A DNA stretch of 11,563 bases, from contig JAISZF010000147.1 in NCBI GenBank assembly GCA_031269415.1, positions 1 to 11,563 on the forward strand, given 5' to 3'. The notes beneath the pieces were generated by a model, which was not told where the DNA came from, did not search any database, and worked only from the letters and a program-made list of their open reading frames with translations. The position numbers and the translations under genes are program-made. Origin of the DNA: Clostridiales bacterium. GTDB taxonomy: Bacteria > Bacillota > Clostridia > Lachnospirales > WQUN01. Below are positions 1 to 7,179 of this stretch, piece by piece (the first letter of the stretch is position 1; each line of letters opens with the position of its first letter).

Positions 1-420
1 CTTTTGCGGGCCGCCGGGCGCTGTCTGCCATCCGTAATAAATCAAATCGGGGATATCGCCGGACGCGACCATCAGGTTAAACTGCTCTTTTTCCTGCCCA
101 ATGGGAGGATGCTGCCAATCGATTTTGATTCCGGTACGTTTTTCCAATTCCATATAGGCCGTGACCTCACCCAAGCTTTTGCGCGTTTCGGCGTTTTTGG
201 ATGGGAAAATGCTCCAATAAGTGAGGGTCAATGGTTCGGTGACAATCGGGAGGCCGGAGGCGTTCGTATCCGGGGAGGTATCACCCGCGGCGGCGGTTGC
301 GACTTCCGTCCGGGGAGCAGTCTCCGTTGAGGTGGAATCGCTCGTGCCGGGCGCCGACGAGGCGCACGCGGACATCACGAACAAAATCATACATAACGCG
401 AAACTGATGTTTTTTTTCAT
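1..420 (-). CDS. ABC transporter sugar-binding lipoprotein (N-terminal 140 residues, truncated by window edge)
   Basis: This is the start of an extracellular solute-binding protein for a carbohydrate ABC importer; it would sit outside the membrane as a lipoprotein and hand substrate to the permeases encoded upstream. The ATG at 420-418 follows an AAGGAGG ribosome binding site at about 427-433. Residues 1-19 form a signal peptide (MKKN, a hydrophobic stretch, then VMSAC), with Cys19 as the lipidated residue. A Ser/Thr/Ala-rich linker covers about residues 20-50. The mature fold then begins with a strand resembling LTYWSIFP and a segment EQFNLMVASGDIPDLIYY, which is typical of LplA-like family 1 solute-binding proteins. 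The remaining C-terminal part, probably some 350-400 residues, lies outside the window. It starts 19 bases after the glycoside hydrolase-like gene ends, so it is the fourth gene of the operon seen here. The substrate cannot be told from this part. Confidence 0.88.
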   Translation of the reverse strand, partial: MKKNISFALCMILFVMSACASSAPGTSDSTSTETAPRTEVATAAAGDTSPDTNASGLPIVTEPLTLTYWSIFPSKNAETRKSLGEVTAYMELEKRTGIKIDWQHPPIGQEKEQFNLMVASGDIPDLIYYGWQTAPGGPQK

Positions 421-439
421 AAATACACCCTCCTTAAAA

Positions 440-2467
440 TTATTCCATGACAATGGATTCAAAAATACCGAGTTTTTCAATCTCAAAAACGACATCGTCC
501 CCGTCCATTGTGAACGGGACGTCTTTGCCGCTAACCAAGCTGCGGGCTTTTGTCTGCCTGCCGAGTCCGGTCAGGGTTATCTTTATATCATGAATATCGT
601 TCGGCGGGAAGAAAGTCATACCGTTGTAACCGGATAAATTCAGGACGTGCAGGATGTTTTCCGTTCTGCCGGAACCGTCGTTTTCCAATTTGCCGGTCGA
701 TATCTCCACGTTGATAGGCGCGTTGGTCTTTACCTTCCACTTCGAATCCACGATATGATCGAGTACGTCGACGAAAAGACGCTTATGGCACTCGTAGCCG
801 TATTTTTGATACATCCACCCCACTTGCCAAGGCATATGAACAAACGAGCCTTTTCCGTTCTTTTTAATGGCCACGGCGAAACGGTCTGTTTTTTCGTTGC
901 CGCCGCATTTTTCAGGAGGCCCGAAACGGCCCGCTGAAATGAATCGCGCGGAAAGCTCGACGCCGTCGCCGTAATTGACTTGGGCAAAATTGCCGTCGAT
1001 AAACAGCCAGTCGCGTTCCGGATAGCTCTTGTATATCTCGCGGTTTTCAGAAACGTCAATATACGCCCAGCGCGCGTCCCACGTCTTTTGGACGCGTTTC
1101 GCGCCGAACAGCTCCGATAAAAAGGCAGCGTTTTCTTTCGAACCTATAAGCGAGCGATCCGTCGCCACAATGCTCATTCCCCGATCTGCCGCCCCCCGTA
1201 ACACTTCGCGCTGTTCCTCGTCCAAATCCGGCACATTCGGAAGGATAACAGTCTTGTACCCATGCCCGCGATTGATCCGCGAGGCGAGGTTGCTCAAATG
1301 CGTCGCCTCGAATTGAATATGTTCCTCTTTAAGCATTTTAAAGATCCCCAAATATTCGTCCGTCAGCGCGTTCGGCTTTACCAGCATTACGTCGGCCTTG
1401 GCACGCAGTCTGCCCAAATATTGCTCGTTGGTCTTGTGAAAATTGAATATTTCCTTTACGACTTTAAAATTCTCACGATCCGGATAGTCGTCGAACATAC
1501 CGATAACGCAAAAGTCGAGTCCCGAACCCGCGGCTATATTCTGATAAAAACGTACTTTCGTATCGGCCGTCGGCACGCCGGTGAATCGATAGTCCAAGCC
1601 GATGGCGTTTATTGAGATATTGCTGACGATCTTATCATCCCAAGTAGTTTCTATCGATTGACAATTCTCGGACGCCGAATACTGCCACAGTGGGTACGGA
1701 CGGTGGATCTCCGTATTGGACTCCGGACGAACGATATCGATGTACGGGTTGGCGGTGCTGGTAGATATCGGCATGTCCTCAAATCCCTTACTGTCGAGCA
1801 GCGTACGGATATTCTTCCATGTGTTGTTTACGATAATCCGCTTGAATTCCAGATATTTTTGGAAAACGGGGTCAGCCGCGTCCTCAATCTTTGGCAGGGG
1901 AAGACCGTACATCTCGAAGAACTTTTCGCGGCATGAGTCGCATTGGCAAATACCGTGGTACGTATTGCTGTAGTCTTTGGTGACAAAGCCGAACATATTA
2001 AAATACATGCCATCGATGGGGTAGCGATCCAGCACCTCGGCGATAATTTTCAGTGAGTATTCCTGCTGATACTCGCCGAGGATACAGGTATGGATCATTC
2101 CGTTATAATTGATGGTTTTGCCCTGCGGCGATACGTAAAACCACGAGGGTTTATTTGGATAAATACTCTCATGCGCCTTGCTCATATCGAAACGGGCGAA
2201 GAATTTCATGCCCCTCTCGTGACATTTTTTCACGGCGTCGCCGATAAAATCGCCTTTTAGCCAAGGGCTTTTATAGTGATACTTTAGCTCTGTCGGATAA
2301 AAAGCGACGACGCCGCCCGTGTTGAGCATCAACGCGTTCGCGCCAAAAACCTCGGCTTGGTCGACTATGTGAGCCGCGTCCGCACTCGCGTCCGTTTCAC
2401 GCAAGTTGTTCTGAATCAGCCTAAAATTGTTCTTTTCCCACCATTTCAAACAAAATCCCCCCCTCAT
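440..2467 (-). CDS. Glycoside hydrolase-like TIM-barrel protein (GHL6/GH42-like) with trimerization-type domain
   Basis: A 675-residue protein that probably hydrolyses an imported oligosaccharide in the cytoplasm; it has no signal peptide. Residues about 15-330 look like the (beta/alpha)8 barrel of the hypothetical glycosyl hydrolase GHL6 group: early strand ANALMLNTGG, strand MKFFARFDMSKAH (about 87-99), strand IDGMYFNMFG (about 151-160), and a cysteine cluster C174-x-C176-x2-C179 followed by a helix, which GH42-like barrels often carry. Residues about 365-480 resemble the beta-galactosidase trimerization (glutamine amidotransferase-like) domain, with strand TVILPNVPDL. A beta-rich C-terminal domain ends the protein. 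The ATG at 2467 is preferred to the upstream ATG at 2539 because AAGGAG at 2481-2476 stands 8 bases before it, and the longer form would overlap the permease by 67 bases. The permease stop lies 5 bases upstream. Substrate and exact family are not settled by the sequence. Confidence 0.85.
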   Translation of the reverse strand: MRGGFCLKWWEKNNFRLIQNNLRETDASADAAHIVDQAEVFGANALMLNTGGVVAFYPTELKYHYKSPWLKGDFIGDAVKKCHERGMKFFARFDMSKAHESIYPNKPSWFYVSPQGKTINYNGMIHTCILGEYQQEYSLKIIAEVLDRYPIDGMYFNMFGFVTKDYSNTYHGICQCDSCREKFFEMYGLPLPKIEDAADPVFQKYLEFKRIIVNNTWKNIRTLLDSKGFEDMPISTSTANPYIDIVRPESNTEIHRPYPLWQYSASENCQSIETTWDDKIVSNISINAIGLDYRFTGVPTADTKVRFYQNIAAGSGLDFCVIGMFDDYPDRENFKVVKEIFNFHKTNEQYLGRLRAKADVMLVKPNALTDEYLGIFKMLKEEHIQFEATHLSNLASRINRGHGYKTVILPNVPDLDEEQREVLRGAADRGMSIVATDRSLIGSKENAAFLSELFGAKRVQKTWDARWAYIDVSENREIYKSYPERDWLFIDGNFAQVNYGDGVELSARFISAGRFGPPEKCGGNEKTDRFAVAIKKNGKGSFVHMPWQVGWMYQKYGYECHKRLFVDVLDHIVDSKWKVKTNAPINVEISTGKLENDGSGRTENILHVLNLSGYNGMTFFPPNDIHDIKITLTGLGRQTKARSLVSGKDVPFTMDGDDVVFEIEKLGIFESIVME

Positions 2468-2472
2468 TTTTA

Positions 2473-3354
2473 TCACTCCTTGATAGCCCCAACCATAACG
2501 CCCTTTACAAAATATTTTTGCAGGAACGGGTAAACACAAAGAATAGGAACGGTGGCAGCGACTATGGTGGCGTATTTGATCGTTTCGCCTATATTGGCTT
2601 TGTTGTCACCCGCCGCGGCGGTGGTCGTCATGTCCGACGTGCTGATGAGCAGGATCTCCCGCAAAACCAATTGCAGCGGATAGAGATCCCTGTTACGGAT
2701 ATAGAGCATGGCGCTGAACCACGAATTCCAATGCCCGACGCCGTAAAACAGGATCATAACCGACAGTACGGGTAGCGACAGAGGAATAAATATCCTGAAC
2801 AGTATTGTAAAATCATTCGCGCCGTCAATTTTAGCGGATTCCTCAAGGCTCGGCGAAACCGCACGAAAGGAAGTTCGCATAATAACCAAGTTCCACGCGC
2901 TCATGGCGTTGGGGATCATCAGCGCCCACCGACTGTTGATAAGCCCTAAATCTTTGACCAACAGATAAGTGGGGATCATTCCGCCGGAAAAAAGCATGGT
3001 GAAAACGATGCCGAACATTATGTACTTACCGAGCAAAAGGTTTCGGCGCGATAAGGCGTACGCGCCGAACGTCGTGAGTATAACGTTTATCGCGGTGCCA
3101 ACGACCAGATACACAATAGTGTTCATGTATCCTATGGAGATCATCGGGTTGTCGAAAACACTCTTAAACGCTGACAGGTCAAAGCCATACGGGTGCAACA
3201 GCAGTCCTCTGTGCCGCTGAAGGAGATTGGCATCGCTGACAGAAGCAAAAACAACGTGAAGCAGGGGATAAATCGTTATCACAATGAGGATCAGCATGAT
3301 AAATATGTTGATCGTGTCGAACACAATATCGCCCTTGGTTCTCTTCATCGCCAT
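2473..3354 (-). CDS. Carbohydrate ABC transporter permease, second subunit (CUT1, YtcP/LplC-like)
   Basis: A 293-residue inner-membrane protein that should pair with the product of 4330-3368 to form the channel of a sugar importer. It starts with a short basic N-terminus and a hydrophobic helix at about residues 12-35 (INIFIMLILIVITIYPLL). About five more membrane segments follow. The cytoplasmic EAA loop, which docks the ATPase, is seen at about residues 171-192 (EESAKIDGAN, then FRIFIPLSLP). Length and layout match the MalG-type BPD_transp_1 family, and the segment LFSGGMIPTYLLVKDLGLINS is characteristic of the LplC/YtcP branch. AAGGAGG at about 3368-3362 overlaps the stop of the upstream permease and stands 7 bases before the ATG, so translation is probably coupled. 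An ATG at 3359 is out of frame. Confidence 0.93.
   Translation of the reverse strand: MAMKRTKGDIVFDTINIFIMLILIVITIYPLLHVVFASVSDANLLQRHRGLLLHPYGFDLSAFKSVFDNPMISIGYMNTIVYLVVGTAINVILTTFGAYALSRRNLLLGKYIMFGIVFTMLFSGGMIPTYLLVKDLGLINSRWALMIPNAMSAWNLVIMRTSFRAVSPSLEESAKIDGANDFTILFRIFIPLSLPVLSVMILFYGVGHWNSWFSAMLYIRNRDLYPLQLVLREILLISTSDMTTTAAAGDNKANIGETIKYATIVAATVPILCVYPFLQKYFVKGVMVGAIKE
2476..2481 (-). promoter_or_regulatory. Ribosome binding site fixing the start of the glycoside hydrolase-like gene
   Basis: AAGGAG read on the minus strand, 8 bases before the ATG at 2467-2465. The same six bases encode the last two residues (Lys-Glu) of the upstream permease, immediately before its TGA stop at 2475-2473. 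This supports coupled translation and argues against the upstream in-frame ATG at 2539. Confidence 0.8.
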
Positions 3355-3367
3355 TTCATCCCCTCCT

Positions 3368-4330
3368 TTACCACAAACCGGAATCAGTCAGCTTATTGCT
3401 TATTCTGTTGACCGTATATACCAGAACGAAGCTGATAATCGAGTTAAACAGCCCGACAGCAGTGGAATAGCTGTAACCAGCCTCGAGGATACCTTTGCGG
3501 TAAACAAAAGATGATATAACGTCCGCTGTTTCATATGTGCTCGGATTATATAGAAGGATTATTTTTTCCGCGCCGACGGTCATTATTTTACCGACGCGCA
3601 TGATAAGCATAATGACGACGGTCGGTAGAATGCCCGGCAGCGTTATACTCCATATTTCCCTAAGCCTTCCGGCGCCGTCCATCCTCGCGGCTTCATAGAG
3701 TTCGGACGGGATACCCATGAGCGCGGAGAGATATATGATAGAGTTCCAGCCCATGGACTGCCATATTTCGGATCCTACATACACCGCGCGGAAAGCCTTT
3801 GGCTCTAAAAGGATCGAACTGGTGCTGCCGCCAAACAGGGCAGCAATGTTGTTTATAACGCCGCCGTGCGCCAAAAAGTCCGTAAGAAGGCCGCAGACCA
3901 CGACCAGAGAAATAAAGTGCGGCAAATAAGTAATAGTTTGCACCATGCGCCGAAACGTTGTGCCGCGCAGCTCGTTTATCAGTATCGCCATGATGACAGG
4001 CGCGGGAAAACCGAATAAGATATCGTAAAAATTTATAAGCAGGGTATTGCGAAGGAGGCGCGTAAAATAGTAGCTCGAAAAAAATTCCTTAAAGTATTGC
4101 AGACCAACCCACTGACTGCCCCAAATGCCCTTGAGCGGCGCGTAATTTCGGAAGGCGATCTGAGCTCCATACATAGGCATATAGTGAAAAATTACATAAT
4201 ACGCCCCCACAGGGACAAGCATTATGTATATGTACTTGTTTTTCACGATATCCCTGATGAATATGTTTTTCATGAGACCTTTCGTGAATCTGTTATTCTT
4301 CCCGCCTTTCTTGACGAACACTGCGGCCAT
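3368..4330 (-). CDS. Carbohydrate ABC transporter permease, first subunit (CUT1, LplB/YteP-like)
   Basis: A 320-residue membrane protein, first gene of the sugar-uptake operon. A basic N-terminus (about residues 1-33) precedes the first membrane helix (YIYIMLVPVGAYYVIFHYMP, about 33-52). The motif GAQIAFRNYAPLKGIWGSQW is typical of LplB/YteP-type permeases of Firmicutes, which usually handle oligosaccharides, including those from plant or host polysaccharides. The EAA loop that contacts the ATPase is at about 211-232 (LYEAARMDGAGRLREIWSIT). TAA stop at 3370-3368 lies within the ribosome binding site of the second permease. Start ATG at 4330 follows a GGGGGTG ribosome binding site; Met20 is a less likely alternative. 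No ATP-binding subunit is encoded here, as is common for systems served by a shared MsmK-type ATPase elsewhere on the chromosome. Confidence 0.93.
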   Translation of the reverse strand: MAAVFVKKGGKNNRFTKGLMKNIFIRDIVKNKYIYIMLVPVGAYYVIFHYMPMYGAQIAFRNYAPLKGIWGSQWVGLQYFKEFFSSYYFTRLLRNTLLINFYDILFGFPAPVIMAILINELRGTTFRRMVQTITYLPHFISLVVVCGLLTDFLAHGGVINNIAALFGGSTSSILLEPKAFRAVYVGSEIWQSMGWNSIIYLSALMGIPSELYEAARMDGAGRLREIWSITLPGILPTVVIMLIMRVGKIMTVGAEKIILLYNPSTYETADVISSFVYRKGILEAGYSYSTAVGLFNSIISFVLVYTVNRISNKLTDSGLW

Positions 4331-4366
4331 AATACACCCCCTGAGATGTCCTCTCTTCTTAGTTAA

Positions 4367-4396
4367 AAGATAACATACAAACGCGTATTAGCTCAA
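4367..4396 (-). promoter_or_regulatory. Possible sigma-A-type promoter for the sugar-uptake operon
   Basis: On the minus strand TTGAGC (4396-4391) is followed after 18 bases by TATCTT (4372-4367), about 35 bases before the first permease ATG. The match is weak. A partial inverted repeat of the form GCCAATAGA (about 4449-4441) and TCTATTGAGC (4400-4391) flanks an AT-rich stretch just upstream and overlaps the proposed -35, so it could be an operator; that part is speculation. Confidence 0.3.
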
Positions 4397-4470
4397 TAGA
4401 CATTATTTAATTTTGTTTCACAATTTTAAACTTTCGCGATTCTATTGGCATAAATGCCTTGTGGAATAAG

Positions 4471-4517
4471 GAAAACAGGCCGAACGAAACGACATTAATT
4501 CGTTTTGTTCAGCCTGT
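4471..4517 (-). terminator. Intrinsic terminator, 18-bp stem, downstream of the AAA/PD-(D/E)XK gene
   Basis: Arms 4475-4492 (ACAGGCCGAACGAAACGA) and 4500-4517 (TCGTTTTGTTCAGCCTGT) pair along 18 positions with two non-Watson-Crick positions, one of which is a G-U wobble on either strand. The loop is 7 bases. On the minus strand the stem is followed by TTTTCCTTATT, so it should end transcripts coming from the ATPase gene at 6275-4710 before they enter the sugar operon. The plus-strand flank has no T run. Confidence 0.75.
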
Positions 4518-4709
4518 AATATGAATTCAGCAAGGGATGGACTGCCTTAATCAGAAAATAAAAAAAATGACAATTCCCCTCTGCGCTGATATAGTATTTA
4601 TATAATTAGCTTATGGGATTCAAAAATATTTGAGGCTTTAAGATTGAAAAGCGCGGGCGCACGCGGCTGTCGCGTTGAGTTTTCCAACAGGTGACAGCTC
4701 ATTTCTGTT
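4518..4709. other. Non-coding gap between the ATPase gene and its terminator
   Basis: Together with 4331-4517 this makes a gene-free stretch of about 380 bases. The part at 4518-4709 is AT-rich (runs such as AAAATAAAAAAAATGA) except for a GC-rich patch around 4648-4677. I see no RNA gene, no conserved protein piece in any frame, and no convincing promoter. It would be a roughly 190-base 3' untranslated leader-out of the ATPase transcript before the hairpin at 4471-4517. Confidence 0.5.
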
Positions 4710-6275
4710 TCAACAGCCATAGATAAGGAGCGTTTTTCCACGAAATACCGTTTTTTCAACATACAACTTCTCTTCCCAACTGACTGTCTTCCTTCGATCA
4801 AAAATGACCAGCCAGCCAGTGTCGCATCCCAGCGTGTCCATATACTCCGAAATCTGATCCATGCCTTCGGAGCGGGTATCGTCTCCATAGCGCAGCTTCA
4901 GCTCGATGGGGTATCGATGACCCCCGTATGCCACACAAAGGTCGACACGCCTCGTTTCGGCGGCCATTTCCCGATAAATCTGGCCGCCCCCGTTGATCAC
5001 GCGCTGCAGGAACGCCTGCAGCACCAAATGCGGGGCTGCTTCCTTGTATTCGTACCTTTCCCGCCAGATCGCCGAGTTCTCGCGCCAGAACGCCTGGAAG
5101 TCGCGGAGCAGGCAATCCATGTCTACTAGGCCGTCTTTCAGGTAGCGCGGCATGTCGTAAGGGTAGCCGCGTTCCTCTATTTCCTGCTGAGTATCCCAGT
5201 TGAGCGTACGCACAATGACGTCGGCGTAGATCGGGTTAGCGATCTCCACTTTCCCTCTGTCGTCCCGGATTAGGCCAATGTCTTTCGCGTAGAGATAATC
5301 GTCGGACAGCCTGCTCAGTCTGTCCGTCTCGCCGATGATGACCGGTTCGATCACACGGCGTACCCGTTCCTCCCGCAGCCTTGCCATCAAAGAGTCGAAA
5401 TGCGTGCCGCGGTGAAGGATTATGCTTTGGGCGGCGGTTTCCACCATGTCCCCGTTAATAGGTTTGAGCGGCACATGTTCTGTTTGGTAACCCACAATCT
5501 CGCGGGCGATCGCGTTGACCAGCCATGGCTGCCCCTGCGTCCGCCGCCAGACCAGATCGACCGAGCTTTCCTCGAATTCCTGTCCCATGTCGTCTGTGTG
5601 CTGGGCGTATAGTTCCGCTATCTCGCCGTGGTTGAAGTTGCGTAAAGTCATTGACGCTGTGACTATGTTGAACGGACTCGCGCTTCCCATGGTTGTTTCC
5701 GGCGAGCGGTATTCGTACCGGTAATCGCGGATGTTCCTCATTCCTATCAAGCCAAGCGAATGTATAAAAGCGGCTTCGGGGCGGTTGACATAGCCATTGC
5801 GGATCTGCCTGAGAAAATTTATAAGGGTTTGTCCCGACAAGCAATCAGATTCGTCAAAAAAAACCACCAATGGCTTGTCCAGCATCTCACAATATTTATT
5901 TATTGATCGCTGCAACGCGACCGAGTACATAAAGCCGCCGCTGCCCTGTCCAAAATTCGAGGCGCATGGAAGCTTCGCTGTGTCCAAAGCGTACTTGATT
6001 GCGTCAATTATCGTGGGAATCCCTTCTTCGGGATTGGAAATGCCTTGAGCGTTTTCTAGCGAGCAGTACAGCGCGTGATAATCCGGGCCAGCGTTGATCA
6101 GCCGCGCCAACCCTTTCAGCAGCGTCGTTTTCCCCGTCTGCCTCGCGGCATGTATGACAAAATACTGCTCATCTCTTATCAAGCTCTGAACTTCCTCACC
6201 GAGTCTTCTCGTGGCGTCAATCATGTAATGCTTTCGCGGGTCACATGGCCCGGCTGTATTAAATATGCGTCCCAT
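4710..6275 (-). CDS. AAA-type ATPase with C-terminal PD-(D/E)XK nuclease-like domain
   Basis: A 521-residue protein of the AAA-like family whose members start with a motif like FNTAGPCDPxxHY. Residues 42-53 (HAARQTGKTTLL) are the Walker A loop, with Lys49 and Thr50; residues 136-145 (LVVFFDESDC) are Walker B with Asp141 and Glu142; TQGQPWLVNA at 246-255 matches the conserved second half of the ATPase region. After a winged-helix-like part (about 290-360) the C-terminus carries a PD-(D/E)XK-type nuclease signature: Asp445 (RRVDLCVAY), Glu458-x-Lys460 (PIELKL) and Gln474. All key residues are present, so it looks intact. Start: ATG at 6275 has GGGGG 7 bases upstream. It has its own promoter and terminator and stands alone on its strand. 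The family is common in anaerobes but has no firmly established role; a part in DNA handling, mobile elements or defence is possible, not shown. Confidence 0.85.
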   Translation of the reverse strand: MGRIFNTAGPCDPRKHYMIDATRRLGEEVQSLIRDEQYFVIHAARQTGKTTLLKGLARLINAGPDYHALYCSLENAQGISNPEEGIPTIIDAIKYALDTAKLPCASNFGQGSGGFMYSVALQRSINKYCEMLDKPLVVFFDESDCLSGQTLINFLRQIRNGYVNRPEAAFIHSLGLIGMRNIRDYRYEYRSPETTMGSASPFNIVTASMTLRNFNHGEIAELYAQHTDDMGQEFEESSVDLVWRRTQGQPWLVNAIAREIVGYQTEHVPLKPINGDMVETAAQSIILHRGTHFDSLMARLREERVRRVIEPVIIGETDRLSRLSDDYLYAKDIGLIRDDRGKVEIANPIYADVIVRTLNWDTQQEIEERGYPYDMPRYLKDGLVDMDCLLRDFQAFWRENSAIWRERYEYKEAAPHLVLQAFLQRVINGGGQIYREMAAETRRVDLCVAYGGHRYPIELKLRYGDDTRSEGMDQISEYMDTLGCDTGWLVIFDRRKTVSWEEKLYVEKTVFRGKTLLIYGC

Positions 6276-6343
6276 TCATCAACCCCCATGAAAATAGTCA
6301 AAGCGTGTGGACGCGCTAAGAAAGAGCGTCGTATACATCGCCT

Positions 6344-6373
6344 ATTATACATCAACAAACACATAACCGTAAA
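6344..6373 (-). promoter_or_regulatory. Promoter of the AAA/PD-(D/E)XK gene
   Basis: On the minus strand a perfect TATAAT (6349-6344) lies 18 bases after TTTACG (6373-6368). Transcription would start near 6337, leaving a leader of about 60 bases before the ATG at 6275. The leader contains a small possible hairpin (AGCG...CGCT, about 6302-6317). Confidence 0.5.
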
Positions 6374-6384
6374 CTGGGTACGCA

Positions 6385-6450
6385 TATCGATTACATTCGA
6401 TAATTATATTATTTTTACTGTTAAATGAGGGCAAGAGCTTTATCGATTAC
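6385..6450 (+). repeat. 10-bp direct repeat TATCGATTAC flanking the truncation point
   Basis: TATCGATTAC occurs at 6385-6394 and again at 6441-6450, 56 bases apart. The right copy lies within the DUF4143 coding remnant (it spans the codons for Ile-Asp-Tyr); the left copy lies in the AT-rich sequence upstream. The point where family likeness begins (about 6424) falls between them. Whether it is a trace of the event or chance is open. Confidence 0.5.
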
Positions 6451-7152
6451 CTGAAGTTCGGCGGTATGCCGTTTTTAAGCAATATAATCGCCGATGAAAG
6501 AGCCATCCATCTTTATTTGGAAGATTTGTATAGCTCGGTCGTCTTAAAGGATGTTGTAAAAAGGAATAATATCAGGGACGTTGATTTGCTTGAAAGGATT
6601 ATCACCTATGTTTTAGCCAACGTCGGTCAGACGTTTTCGGCGAATTCCATCTCCAGATATTTCAAAAACGAGCAGCGGAGAGTCAGCACCGATACGGTTT
6701 TAAATTACATCAAAGTCTGCGAGGAAGCCTATCTATTTTATAAACTCAAAAGGCGGGACATTAAAGGCAAAAGGATTTTAGAGGCTGCCGAGAAATATTT
6801 TATCGCAGACCACGGCCTACGGGAAGCGGTTTACGGTAAAACCGCGGAGGACATCGGCCAAATTTTGGAAAACATCGTTTGCGTAGAGCTTTTGCGGCGC
6901 GGATATGAGGTGACGGTCGGCACGATTGACGGTCAGGAAATCGACTTTATCGGAGTTAAAAATAACGAGCCAATCTATGTTCAGGTCGCGTATCTGCTTG
7001 CCGATAAAAAAACGCGGGACAGGGAGTTCGCCAATCTTTTGAAAATCGAGGATAATTTCCCCAAATTTGTGGTAAGTATGGACGCGCTTGATATGAGCGG
7101 GAGCGGCATAAAGCACATGAATATCGAGAAATTTTTGATGGAGGAATTTTGA
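6424..7152 (+). pseudogene. DUF4143 C-terminal half of an AAA_14-type ATPase, 5' truncated
   Basis: The reading frame from about 6424 to the TGA at 7150-7152 matches the C-terminal part of the large AAA_14/DUF4143 ATPase family. It begins mid-protein at EGKSFIDYLKFGGMPF, which in full-length members follows the ATPase domain, and continues through YSSVVLKDVVKRNNIRDV, the winged-helix part SISRYFKNEQRRVSTDTVLNY, and a nuclease-like end containing QILENIVCVELLRRGY and IDFIGVKNNEPIYVQVAY. Roughly the first 200 residues with Walker A and B are missing. Upstream of 6424 the frame runs through AT-rich sequence with no family likeness and meets a TAA at 6370-6372. The first in-frame ATG (6466) has no ribosome binding site, so translation is doubtful; if used it would give 228 residues. 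No frameshift is seen within the remaining part, so the loss may be recent. Confidence 0.8.
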
Positions 7153-7164
7153 AACGCGCATAAC

Positions 7165-7171
7165 AGGAAGG
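7165..7171 (+). promoter_or_regulatory. Ribosome binding site of the Uma2-family remnant
   Basis: AGGAAGG at 7165-7171 stands 8 bases before the ATG at 7180. It overlaps the GTG at 7171-7173, which could otherwise be taken as the start, and so decides for the ATG. Confidence 0.65.
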
Positions 7172-7179
7172 TGAATTTG

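Noticed and set aside
221..637. 138-residue plus-strand frame across the binding-protein and hydrolase genes
   Set aside because: It lies opposite two well supported genes and has no recognisable domain.
2468..2539. Longer start (ATG at 2539) for the glycoside hydrolase-like gene, adding 24 residues
   Set aside because: The added residues overlap the permease gene, and a good AAGGAG ribosome binding site points to the ATG at 2467.
4518..4709. Possible RNA gene or leftover protein in the AT-rich gap after the ATPase gene
   Set aside because: No stable long-range structure, tRNA-like arms, or protein likeness was seen in any frame.
4598..4888. 96-residue minus-strand frame extending past the ATPase stop
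   Set aside because: It overlaps the 3' end of the ATPase gene in another frame, has no family likeness, and has no ribosome binding site.
7171..7179. GTG at 7171 as the start of the Uma2-family remnant
   Set aside because: The GTG overlaps the AGGAAGG ribosome binding site that serves the ATG at 7180.
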